Positions 1 to 6,454 of a stretch of DNA of 10,979 nucleotides are shown piece after piece. The position numbers were made by a program, and so were the translations under genes. How positions within the stretch are numbered: the first letter of the stretch is position 1; every line of letters begins with the position of its first letter. The notes under the pieces are model-generated. The model saw only the letters and a list, made by a program, of their open reading frames with translations, did no database searches and had not been told where the DNA came from. Source of the DNA: Actinomycetota bacterium (lineage in GTDB: Bacteria > Actinomycetota > Actinomycetes > Nanopelagicales > Nanopelagicaceae); contig SYAM01000116.1 of assembly GCA_005787645.1 (NCBI GenBank), positions 1-10,979 of the forward strand, in the 5' to 3' direction.

Positions 1-165
1 CTGATCGTCAGTAGCATCGCGATGTTCGATACCAAGATCGTAGTACTCAAGGTTGATATCAAGGTAAGGCAGAATTAATTGATCCTTGATGAATTGCCAA
101 ATAATTCTGGTCATCTCATCGCCATCGAGTTCAACGACAGTACCGGTTACTTTGATCTTAGACAT
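1..165 (-). CDS. icd: NADP-dependent isocitrate dehydrogenase, N-terminal part (cut by window edge)
   Basis: Only the first 55 codons are in the window and the rest lies beyond the left edge. The peptide begins MSKIKVTGTVVELDGDEM and continues with TRIIW, ILPYLDINLEYYDLGIEHRD and ATDD. This is the characteristic start of the dimeric, roughly 400-residue isocitrate dehydrogenase subfamily shared by eukaryotes and many bacteria, not the E. coli-type Icd and not the monomeric enzyme. The family oxidatively decarboxylates isocitrate to 2-oxoglutarate with NADP in the cytosolic TCA cycle. The ATG at 163-165 has a good AAGGAG Shine-Dalgarno 9 nt upstream. It lies 27 bp after the mdh stop on the same strand, so the two are probably co-transcribed. 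The catalytic residues are outside the window, so cofactor use is inferred from the family. Confidence 0.93.
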   Translation of the reverse strand, partial: MSKIKVTGTVVELDGDEMTRIIWQFIKDQLILPYLDINLEYYDLGIEHRDATDDQ

Positions 166-174
166 CGTAATTCG

Positions 175-180
175 CTCCTT
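175..180 (-). promoter_or_regulatory. Shine-Dalgarno of icd
   Basis: AAGGAG on the minus strand, 9 nt before the icd ATG. It is the strongest ribosome binding site in the window and fixes the icd start. It lies in the 27-bp mdh-icd gap, which shows no terminator. Confidence 0.75.
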
Positions 181-192
181 AATTTGACGTTT

Positions 193-1143
193 CTAAAGGC
201 TCTTTACATCGGCTTGCTTTGCCCGCACTGCTTCCGCAGCAACTTTGAGTTCGGAAAGTTCACTGCCAGTGAGTTTGGTCTCTACTACTTTACGAATTCC
301 ACTCTTGCCAATCTCCGCCTCAACGCCGAGGTACACGCCAGAGATGCCATATTCGCCATTCACCCATGCACAGACCGGCATGATTGCACCCGAATCTTCG
401 ATGACTGCCTTTGCCATTCGAGCAGCTGCAGCCGAGGGTGCGTAATAAGCAGAACCAGTTTTTAGCAAGGCCACGATCTCCGCGCCACCATTTCGAGTTT
501 TCACGACTAATTCTTCGATTTCGGCCGCAGAGAGCAATTCACTTAATGGTTTCCCATTGACGCGACAACGACTTGGCACAGGAACCATAGTGTCTCCGTG
601 CGATCCAAGAGTAAGGGTCTCGACATCGCTCACTTTTACACCGAGTTTTGTTGCGACGAAGTTTGTAAAACGTGCAGTGTCAAGCATTCCTGCTTGGCCC
701 ATAACGCGGTTATAAGGAAAGGCAGAGGCGATTTGTGCTAACGCTGTCATCTCATCTAGCGGATTGGAGACCACGATAAGCACCGCATTAGGGCTATGTT
801 TAGCAACATTCTCCGCAACGCCACGAACAATTCCGGCATTGACTCCGATCAAATCCATTCGACTCATGCCTGGCTTGCGCGGCAATCCCGCGGTAATTAC
901 GACGACATCAGAGCTCGCACTCTTTTCATATCCAACGCCATCTGGAGTCGTAGTGGCACCAATCATCAAAGTCTCAAATCCTTCGATGGAACGAGATTGA
1001 TTGATATCCAGTGCTAATCCCTCAGCCTTTCCCTCAACGATGTCAGTAAGGATTACCTCATCAAAAATGTTGTATTCGGCTAGACGAAGCGCGGTTGTTG
1101 AACCATAAAAACCAGCTCCGACGACGGTTACGCGACCTGCCAT
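193..1143 (-). CDS. mdh: Malate dehydrogenase, LDH-like type
   Basis: A 316-residue NAD-dependent dehydrogenase interconverting malate and oxaloacetate in the TCA cycle. The N-terminal Rossmann fold has GAGFYG (residues 9-14, GxGxxG) and D34 at the end of the second strand, an acidic residue that usually selects NAD over NADP. GLPRKPGMSR (86-95) supplies the substrate-binding arginines R89 and R95. R89 occupies the position that is glutamine in lactate dehydrogenases, so malate dehydrogenase is the better call. N127 (SNP), D155 and R158 (LDTAR) and catalytic H182 (GSHGD) are all present. The length suits the tetrameric LDH-like MDH group rather than the longer form starting VTGAAGQIGY that I know from mycobacteria and streptomycetes. 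The ATG has no convincing Shine-Dalgarno: GGAG is only 1 nt away. It follows the DUF3017 gene by 69 bp and precedes icd by 27 bp. Confidence 0.95.
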   Translation of the reverse strand: MAGRVTVVGAGFYGSTTALRLAEYNIFDEVILTDIVEGKAEGLALDINQSRSIEGFETLMIGATTTPDGVGYEKSASSDVVVITAGLPRKPGMSRMDLIGVNAGIVRGVAENVAKHSPNAVLIVVSNPLDEMTALAQIASAFPYNRVMGQAGMLDTARFTNFVATKLGVKVSDVETLTLGSHGDTMVPVPSRCRVNGKPLSELLSAAEIEELVVKTRNGGAEIVALLKTGSAYYAPSAAAARMAKAVIEDSGAIMPVCAWVNGEYGISGVYLGVEAEIGKSGIRKVVETKLTGSELSELKVAAEAVRAKQADVKSL

Positions 1144-1160
1144 GCTCCGGCCCCAATCTC

Positions 1161-1174
1161 TCTTGATATCAAGA
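1161..1174. promoter_or_regulatory. 14-bp perfect palindrome before mdh (possible operator)
   Basis: TCTTGATATCAAGA is identical to its own reverse complement. It lies 18-31 bp upstream of the mdh ATG in the 69-bp DUF3017-mdh gap. It could be an operator for a dimeric regulator of mdh-icd, or a short hairpin in the mRNA leader. It lacks a following T-run, so it is not a convincing terminator. The function is inferred only from symmetry and position. Confidence 0.35.
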
Positions 1175-1176
1175 TA

Positions 1177-1182
1177 ACTCTA
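1177..1182 (-). promoter_or_regulatory. mdh: Possible -10 element for mdh
   Basis: TAGAGT on the minus strand fits the actinobacterial TANNNT pattern. It lies just upstream of the palindrome at 1161-1174, so a start about 7 nt downstream would fall inside the palindrome and give a leader of roughly 25-30 nt. I see no recognisable -35. This is weak evidence, because TANNNT occurs often by chance. Confidence 0.2.
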
Positions 1183-1212
1183 CCTCGCTCCAAGGGGGCG
1201 GCACCGTTGGGG

Positions 1213-1437
1213 TTACGGAAGCAAGAGCGCCACTATGGCGGCAGCCAGCGCCAAGGTAATAAGGGTGGCGAGATCTACCCGGTGACTGCGCCAAGGGCTT
1301 CGCGTGCCACGTTGGAGGTGGACCATCAGCGCTAACGCCAACAATCCCCCAGCGAGGGTGAGGGCGCCAACCTGCGCCGACAGGAACATGCTAGCCAAGG
1401 TCGAGAGCGCAATGACCAGAAGTGAGAGCGCACTCAT
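1213..1437 (-). CDS. Small DUF3017-like membrane protein
   Basis: A 74-residue hydrophobic protein starting MSALSLLVIALSTL. It shows three likely membrane segments: residues about 2-20, about 22-40, and about 55-73, the last close to the C-terminus. A basic stretch, QRGTRSPWRSHR, lies between the second and third. Size, topology and position directly after folD match the actinobacterial DUF3017 family, whose function I do not know. I chose the ATG at 1435-1437, 7 bp after the folD stop. An in-frame upstream ATG at 1479 would add a charged, non-membrane 14-residue extension overlapping folD by 35 bp, which looks less natural. No strong ribosome binding site is visible, so expression may depend on translational coupling to folD. 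The family call comes from context and appearance, not from a diagnostic motif. Confidence 0.72.
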   Translation of the reverse strand: MSALSLLVIALSTLASMFLSAQVGALTLAGGLLALALMVHLQRGTRSPWRSHRVDLATLITLALAAAIVALLLP

Positions 1438-1444
1438 CGGGTAC

Positions 1445-2287
1445 TCATTTCTGAATTCGCTCCGCCGCCTCAACGACATTGGTCAACAACATCGCTCGGG
1501 TCATCGGACCAACTCCACCCGGCATTGGCGCAACGAATCCCGCACGTTGGCGTACATCCGGATGGACATCACCGAGTAATCCAGAATCAGCTCGAGTGAT
1601 TCCCACATCAAGTACTGCAGCGCCTTCTTTGATATTTTCCGCAGTGATGAAATGTGCTTTACCTAATGCGGCAATGACGATATCAGCGCGAAGTAAATGC
1701 GAGTGCAGATCAACAGTTGCCGAGTGAGTAACTGTCACTGTTGCGCTCTCGCGCTTGCGCGATAGCAACAATGCCAGTGGCCTACCCACTGTAAGTCCTC
1801 GTCCAACCACGACGACCTCGGCGCCGTTGAGTCTGACATGGTAACGCTCAAGAAGTTCGACGATTCCACGTGGCGTACAGGGCAATGGCGCAGGTTGATC
1901 AAGAACTAATTTCCCAAGATTGAGCGGATGTAATCCATCTGCATCTTTGGCAGGATCAATCTCTTCGAGTATCGCGTTCGCATCAACCCCTTTGGGTAGT
2001 GGTAATTGCACAATGTATCCGGTGCATTCAGCGGCTCCGTTGAGATCTCGTAGCGCAGCGCGAATATCGTTGAACGATGCACTCGCTGGTAGTTCCACTC
2101 GAATTGAATGGATGCCAACTTCGGAACAATCCCTATGTTTACCGCCTACATATGCATGCGAACCGGGATCATCGCCGACAAGTACTGTTCCCAGACCTGG
2201 CTTGGCTCTCAGAGCTTTTACTCGAGAGGCGAGCTCTTCCTTGATTTCGTAGGCAACCTGTTTGCCATCAAGGATTATCGCGCTCAT
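1445..2287 (-). CDS. folD: Bifunctional methylene-THF dehydrogenase / methenyl-THF cyclohydrolase
   Basis: A 280-residue cytosolic FolD, the usual family size. It oxidises 5,10-methylene-tetrahydrofolate to methenyl-THF with NADP and hydrolyses that to 10-formyl-THF. Y46 and K50 in AYVGGKHRDCSEVG match the catalytic Tyr/Lys pair. VQLPLP (93-98) and DADG (D117) line the folate site. PCTPRGI (136-142) and GRGLTVGRP (162-170) belong to the Rossmann domain that binds the nucleotide, and the signature PGGVGPMTR (256-264) closes the active-site region. Its product is the formyl donor used by the upstream purN and purH genes, so the neighbourhood is metabolically coherent. The gene starts 31 bp after the purH stop. 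There is no Shine-Dalgarno, but a TANNNT hexamer lies 6 nt before the ATG, suggesting an extra leaderless promoter inside the cluster. Confidence 0.97.
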   Translation of the reverse strand: MSAIILDGKQVAYEIKEELASRVKALRAKPGLGTVLVGDDPGSHAYVGGKHRDCSEVGIHSIRVELPASASFNDIRAALRDLNGAAECTGYIVQLPLPKGVDANAILEEIDPAKDADGLHPLNLGKLVLDQPAPLPCTPRGIVELLERYHVRLNGAEVVVVGRGLTVGRPLALLLSRKRESATVTVTHSATVDLHSHLLRADIVIAALGKAHFITAENIKEGAAVLDVGITRADSGLLGDVHPDVRQRAGFVAPMPGGVGPMTRAMLLTNVVEAAERIQK

Positions 2288-2293
2288 GGCAGA

Positions 2294-2299
2294 AGTCTA
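2294..2299 (-). promoter_or_regulatory. folD: Candidate -10 box for leaderless folD transcript
   Basis: TAGACT on the minus strand, with exactly 6 nt to the A of the folD ATG. That is the distance expected if transcription starts at the initiation codon, a common arrangement in Actinobacteria. The purH-folD gap has no Shine-Dalgarno, which supports the reading. No clear -35 hexamer is seen. Confidence 0.42.
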
Positions 2300-2318
2300 A
2301 CCGGCTTTTACCTGTTAA

Positions 2319-3857
2319 TTAGGCATGAGCAAAGTGGCGAACGCCGGTGAAATACATGGTTACACCCGCTTTTTCTACTGCTGCAATAACCTCTTCGTCA
2401 CGAACGCTGCCACCTGGTTGCACAATTGCCTTTACGCCACCATGAATCAAAATCTCTACGCCATCAGCAAATGGAAAAAATGCATCGCTTGCTGCATAAC
2501 TGCCCTTCGCGCGTTCACCTGCTCGGGTAATCGCTAACCGCGCTGAATCAACTCGATTTACTTGTCCCATGCCTATCCCCACAGCCGCACCATCTTTGGC
2601 CAGCAAGATCCCGTTACTTTTCACAGAGCGGACACTGCGCCAGGCAAACTCCAGGTCGGCGAGCTCTTGTCCGGAGAGAGCGCCGCCGGCAACTAATTTC
2701 CAATTGTCCGCAAGATCGCCATCAGCGTTTACGCGATCGAAATTCTGAACAAGAAGACCGCCATCGATGTGACGAAATTCCCGGTCTGCATTGACTCGCG
2801 CGACTTTGAGAATCCGAATTGATGGCTTCTGCTTCAATATCTCTAGTGCTGCATCTTCGAAATCATGTGCGGCAATCACTTCGATAAAGACTTCGGATAC
2901 TCGCTCTGCCATTTCGCGAGTCACGGTGCGATTAGCCGCAATGACACCGCCGAAAGCTGAGACAGGATCGCATTCGTGAGCGCGTTGATACGCCTCACTG
3001 ATTGATTGGCCGATGGCAATTCCACACGGGTTGGTATGTTTAATGATGGCTACGGCAGGCGCACGATGATCATAAGCTGCTCGCCACGCGGCCTCGATAT
3101 CCACATAATTGTTATAGGACATCTCCTTTCCGTGGAGGACAACTGCATTCGCTATTCCTGAGGTATTTCCGCTCTCTGAATATAAAGCGGCGCTCTGATG
3201 TGGATTCTCGCCATAACGTAGCGCTCGAATCTTGGTAAAACTGACTCCCACCCAATCAGAACTCTCCTCTGGCGATTGTTGGCCAAGCCATGTTGCCACC
3301 GCAATGTCATAGGTGGCTGTTACACGAAATGCAGCAAGCGCAAGAGCCTCTCGGTCTGCCAACGTTGTGCCACCGCTCTTAAGTGCATCGATGATGATTT
3401 GATATTGAGAGATGCTCGATACCACAGCAACGCTCTGGTGGTTTTTGGCTGCGCCACGAATCATGCTCGGACCACCAATATCTATCTGCTCGATACATTG
3501 ATCGACGCTGGCGCCACTGCGCACTGTTTCAGAAAAGGGGTAGAGGCTCACCACTACCAAATCAAATGGGGTAATGCCAAGATCACGCAATTGTTCACCA
3601 TGATTGGCTACTCGAAGATCCGCCAATATTCCAGCGTGTATCACCGGATGGAGAGTCTTCACTCTCCCATCGAGTGACTCAGGAAATCCAGTCAACTCCT
3701 CTACTCGCAGAACGGGAATACCACTTTTTTCAATGGTTGATGCGGTGCTGCCAGTAGAAACAATCTCTACTCCTTTTTGATGTAGTTCCTGAGCGAATTC
3801 AATCAAGCCACTCTTGTCATACACGCTCACTAGAGCTCGCTTGATGGGCTTTCGCAT
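2319..3857 (-). CDS. purH: Bifunctional AICAR transformylase / IMP cyclohydrolase
   Basis: A 512-residue PurH that catalyses the last two steps of IMP synthesis: formylation of AICAR by 10-formyl-THF, then ring closure. The N-terminal MGS-like cyclohydrolase domain (about 1-145) shows VSVYDKSGL, STGSTAST and GRVKTLHPVIHAGIL. The C-terminal transformylase domain (about 195-512) shows LRYGENPHQ, SYNNYVDIEAAW, the catalytic Lys-His pair in IIKHTNPCG (K273, H274), DPVSAFGG and the terminal MYFTGVRHF. The length is typical. The junction with purN reads GTGATG. I chose the ATG at 3855-3857 because AAAGGG lies 5 nt upstream, whereas the GTG at 3858-3860 would have only 2 nt. The ATG shares one base with the purN stop, so translation is probably coupled. 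purN supplies an earlier step of the same pathway and folD, next downstream, makes the cofactor. Confidence 0.97.
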   Translation of the reverse strand: MRKPIKRALVSVYDKSGLIEFAQELHQKGVEIVSTGSTASTIEKSGIPVLRVEELTGFPESLDGRVKTLHPVIHAGILADLRVANHGEQLRDLGITPFDLVVVSLYPFSETVRSGASVDQCIEQIDIGGPSMIRGAAKNHQSVAVVSSISQYQIIIDALKSGGTTLADREALALAAFRVTATYDIAVATWLGQQSPEESSDWVGVSFTKIRALRYGENPHQSAALYSESGNTSGIANAVVLHGKEMSYNNYVDIEAAWRAAYDHRAPAVAIIKHTNPCGIAIGQSISEAYQRAHECDPVSAFGGVIAANRTVTREMAERVSEVFIEVIAAHDFEDAALEILKQKPSIRILKVARVNADREFRHIDGGLLVQNFDRVNADGDLADNWKLVAGGALSGQELADLEFAWRSVRSVKSNGILLAKDGAAVGIGMGQVNRVDSARLAITRAGERAKGSYAASDAFFPFADGVEILIHGGVKAIVQPGGSVRDEEVIAAVEKAGVTMYFTGVRHFAHA

Positions 3858-4456
3858 CACATCCCTTTCTCGACCAAGACCAGGCTAAGTATGCCAGCGA
3901 CAATCATTTCTCTCTCAAGTTCCTTGATTCGATTATGAAGCGCCTCTTCACTTTCTCCCGGCATAATCGCCAATCTTCGTTCTGCAATTATCTCTCCGGT
4001 ATCTACCCCTGCATCAACATGGTGGAGCGTACAACCGCTCTCGTGCACCCCAGCAGCAAGGGCATTGCGCACGGCATGCGCGCCGGGAAATGCTGGTAAA
4101 AGCGAGGGATGTGTATTGATGATACGAAAAGTATTTACAAAAGCTGGCGAGAGAATCTTCATAAAACCAGCGCTGACCACCAACCAGGGATTTATATTCT
4201 TAATCGTCTCCTCTAGTTCCTTTTCCCATGCGCCGCGTTGATCTCCACTTCGAAAAGGTATGAGCTCAGTTGGAACCTTTGCTGCTCTTGCTCTGCGGAA
4301 AATGCCAGCCTCTGGATTCTCACTGATCACTCGTGCGATTTTTACATGTTCGTAGAGAGCGCCGGTTGGTTTCGTCACGGCGTCGATGAGCGCTTGCGCC
4401 ACACTTCCCTCGCCTGATGCGAGGATGACGATGGATTTCTTCGAATCACTAATCAC
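3857..4456 (-). CDS. purN: Phosphoribosylglycinamide (GAR) formyltransferase
   Basis: A 199-residue PurN that transfers formyl from 10-formyl-THF to GAR, the third step of purine synthesis. The N-terminal phosphate-binding loop is SGEGS (14-18). The catalytic motif NTHPSLLPAFPGAHAV carries N114 and H116, and D152 in AGVDTGEI completes the Asn/His/Asp triad known from E. coli PurN. SAGFMKILSP (95-104) is the usual segment before the active site. The start is GTG at 4454-4456, 7 bp after the stop of the membrane protein. No good Shine-Dalgarno is present, so initiation probably relies on coupling. The gene lies beside an 11-bp tandem duplication that contains both its start and the upstream stop. 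Its stop overlaps the purH start. As I recall, the order with purH and the upstream DUF6350 gene is the same as Rv0955-Rv0957 in M. tuberculosis. Confidence 0.95.
   Translation of the reverse strand: MISDSKKSIVILASGEGSVAQALIDAVTKPTGALYEHVKIARVISENPEAGIFRRARAAKVPTELIPFRSGDQRGAWEKELEETIKNINPWLVVSAGFMKILSPAFVNTFRIINTHPSLLPAFPGAHAVRNALAAGVHESGCTLHHVDAGVDTGEIIAERRLAIMPGESEEALHNRIKELEREMIVAGILSLVLVEKGM
3863..3868 (-). promoter_or_regulatory. Shine-Dalgarno that decides the purH start
   Basis: AAAGGG on the minus strand, inside the last codons of purN. It is 5 nt from the ATG at 3857 and only 2 nt from the GTG at 3860, favouring the ATG as the purH start. Confidence 0.6.
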
Positions 4457-4470
4457 TTGCTAATCACTTG
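4449..4470. repeat. Exact 11-bp tandem duplication across the DUF6350/purN junction
   Basis: Two adjacent identical copies of CTAATCACTTG (plus strand), at 4449-4459 and 4460-4470. Read on the coding strand, each copy contains GTGA. In the upstream copy the TGA (4464-4466) ends the membrane protein. In the downstream copy the GTG (4454-4456) starts purN. Deleting either copy would restore a 4-nt GTGA stop/start overlap without changing either protein, so the duplication appears to be what created the present 7-bp gap. The duplication is seen directly; the ancestral state is inferred. Confidence 0.9.
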
Positions 4471-5570
4471 GGCCCCCACTTGTCATATGCGACCTTGATA
4501 CCCATTCCTGCGTAGAGTTGCAGTAAGAAAAGTACCGGAAATTGCCAGAGCGAGGGACCAATGGTGTTCAGCGAACCCCCCAATAACGTGCCATTACTCA
4601 ACCATGTGAGTAAAAAGATGATGACAGTGAGAATGATTGGGAAGAGCAGATAACCAAAGCGCATCTGACTTAAAGAAGTTCGTTTGAGAATAGTCATCAC
4701 GAAAATACCCGTACCAATGCCGATGGTCGCACCCAGATATAGATAAGGATGCGTATCACTTGGAATCGCCCCAAGTAACGGAAAGGCCGGTATCTCATTG
4801 AGTCGATAGAAACCAGGTGAGATTAAGGTGCCACTTCCAAGTGCAAATCCACTACCTAATAGATATGAGAGGGCAGAAATTGCCATATTGGGCAGCGTCA
4901 GAATGGCAAGCACAGTTAGCAAGATGCCCCCGATGATTCCGGCATCTAGCACCGCGTGTAGATTGCGAACTACCGAGAAATGAAAAGCAAGCGAGAGTGA
5001 GTAAACGAGCGAACCAATCCCTAACAGTCCGCCGATTACGATGATAGAAATTCGTGTCAGGTCTCGGAGCAAGGATGGCGCACCTGAAGGTACGACTAAC
5101 GTGAACTCTGCAACGACAATCAGAGCAATGACGATCACTGGAGCCCACCACCATCGTGGTTGTACATCTTGCGAACGCGAACCTAGGCTCGCGATGATCA
5201 TAATCAACGTATAAGTGAAAAATAGCCCGATCAAACTCTGTCGCTGTCTTGCATTTAATGCTCGAGCGCTATCGAATTGACGATGAAGTCGATTGAGCGC
5301 TCCACGAAATGCGATAAAGGGAAGAACTAATGCACCAAGGGGAAGGAAACTTAGCGCCCCAGGAATACCACTGGGTGGTAACGCGAGTGAAAAGGTGAGG
5401 TGATGTGCACCTAACCAGACCCAGAAAGCCCCACGTAGCGCATCGCTCATCTCACCACTAAGCGAACCGGCTGTTGCCCATGCGATTAGCACAATCAAGG
5501 CCAGTGGAATGAAGGTGGAGAGCGCAGCGCGCACTCCTTCTGAAGCGCCAGCAATAAGCGGGCGCACCAT
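4464..5570 (-). CDS. DUF6350 family membrane protein, PerM-like
   Basis: A 368-residue polytopic membrane protein with about nine or ten hydrophobic helices. They lie around residues 16-36, 47-65, 68-90, 110-130, 140-160, 172-196, 205-245 (two segments), 275-297, 303-326 and 338-360. A basic cytosolic-looking loop (LNRLHRQFDSARALNARQRQ) follows the third. I see no enzyme motif. The family call rests mainly on position: sucC-sucD-X-purN-purH has a DUF6350 membrane protein at X in Actinobacteria, and in M. tuberculosis this is PerM (Rv0955), reported to affect persistence and cell division. It starts at ATG 5568-5570, 2 bp after the sucD stop, so translation is probably coupled. It seems shorter than the mycobacterial protein as I remember it. 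Its exact role here is unknown. Confidence 0.75.
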   Translation of the reverse strand: MVRPLIAGASEGVRAALSTFIPLALIVLIAWATAGSLSGEMSDALRGAFWVWLGAHHLTFSLALPPSGIPGALSFLPLGALVLPFIAFRGALNRLHRQFDSARALNARQRQSLIGLFFTYTLIMIIASLGSRSQDVQPRWWWAPVIVIALIVVAEFTLVVPSGAPSLLRDLTRISIIVIGGLLGIGSLVYSLSLAFHFSVVRNLHAVLDAGIIGGILLTVLAILTLPNMAISALSYLLGSGFALGSGTLISPGFYRLNEIPAFPLLGAIPSDTHPYLYLGATIGIGTGIFVMTILKRTSLSQMRFGYLLFPIILTVIIFLLTWLSNGTLLGGSLNTIGPSLWQFPVLFLLQLYAGMGIKVAYDKWGPK

Positions 5571-5572
5571 GG

Positions 5573-6454
5573 TTAGCGTCCGAGGATGGAGCGGAGTAGT
5601 TGCGCACTCTCCGATGGCGTTACACCAACACGAACGCCGACTGCCTCGAGCGCATCTCGTTTTGCCGATGCCGTGCCAGAAGATCCTGAGACGATTGCAC
5701 CCGCATGGCCCATCGTCTTTCCCTCGGGAGCAGTGAAGCCAGCAACGTACCCAACAACGGGCTTATTTACATACTCTTTGATGAAAGCTGCTGCACGCTC
5801 TTCGGCATCACCACCAATTTCACCAATCATTACGATTGCTTCAGTCTTCGGGTCATCTTGGAAGGCGCGAAGAGAATCGATATGGGTAGTGCCGATGACT
5901 GGGTCGCCCCCAATACCTACTGCGGTTGAGAATCCGATATCGCGAAGTTCATACATCATCTGATACGTGAGGGTTCCTGATTTGGAAACCAATCCAATCG
6001 GCCCACTACCCGTGATGTCTGCGGGAATAATTCCCACATTCGATTCTCCTGGTGTGATTAAGCCAGGGCAGTTCGGACCAATAATTCGAGTAGTGCCTTT
6101 GCTCTGCGCATAGGCGACAAATTGGATCGAATCATGGACAGGGATTCCCTCGGTGATGACGACAGCAAGCGGCACCTTTGCATCAACCGCATCGATGACA
6201 GCAGCTTTGGTGAACTTCGCTGGAACGAAGATCACCGACACATTTGCGCCAGTAGCAGTTACTGCTTCACTCGCGGAATTGAATACTGGAAGCGAAGTGC
6301 CATCCATATCAAGGCTCTGGCCGCCTTTACCTGGCGTTACGCCGCCGACAATATGTGTGCCAGATTTGAGCATTCGTTTAGTGTGCTTAGTTCCTTCAGA
6401 ACCTGTCATGCCGTGGACTATGACGCGACTACCTTTGTTGAGGAAGATACTCAT
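5573..6454 (-). CDS. sucD: Succinyl-CoA synthetase alpha subunit (ADP-forming type)
   Basis: A 293-residue SucD. With SucC it converts succinyl-CoA, ADP (or GDP) and phosphate to succinate, CoA and nucleoside triphosphate in the TCA cycle. The N-terminal CoA-binding Rossmann domain has HGMTGSEGTKHT (14-25). The ligase domain has IGPNCPGLI (125-133), SKSGTLTYQM (157-166) and GEIGGDAEE (211-219). The phosphorylated catalytic histidine is H250 in GHAGAIVSG, and E212 matches the glutamate that stabilises it. The length is close to the E. coli subunit. The ATG shares its A with the sucC stop (TAATG), the classic arrangement for equimolar synthesis of the two subunits. The DUF6350 gene follows after 2 bp. 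Confidence 0.97.
   Translation of the reverse strand: MSIFLNKGSRVIVHGMTGSEGTKHTKRMLKSGTHIVGGVTPGKGGQSLDMDGTSLPVFNSASEAVTATGANVSVIFVPAKFTKAAVIDAVDAKVPLAVVITEGIPVHDSIQFVAYAQSKGTTRIIGPNCPGLITPGESNVGIIPADITGSGPIGLVSKSGTLTYQMMYELRDIGFSTAVGIGGDPVIGTTHIDSLRAFQDDPKTEAIVMIGEIGGDAEERAAAFIKEYVNKPVVGYVAGFTAPEGKTMGHAGAIVSGSSGTASAKRDALEAVGVRVGVTPSESAQLLRSILGR

Noticed and set aside
79..465. Plus-strand open frame of 128 codons
   Set aside because: It lies opposite the icd start and the mdh coding region, shows no recognisable motif and has no ribosome binding site. It is an antisense shadow.
1183..1212. Possible terminator after the DUF3017 gene
   Set aside because: Only 4-bp stems can be drawn and there is no T-run, so it does not support an intrinsic terminator.
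1438..1479. Longer DUF3017 start at the ATG at 1479
   Set aside because: It overlaps folD by 35 bp and adds a charged tail before the first membrane helix. The ATG at 1437 is the more natural start.
3276..3677. Plus-strand open frame of 133 codons opposite purH
   Set aside because: The minus-strand PurH domains run unbroken through it, and the plus-strand product is cysteine/histidine-rich without family features.
3857..4456. PurN loop SGEGSV instead of the E. coli-like SGxGSN as a possible loss of function
   Set aside because: The catalytic Asn/His/Asp are intact, and this position varies among actinobacterial PurN proteins as I recall them. It is not evidence of inactivation.
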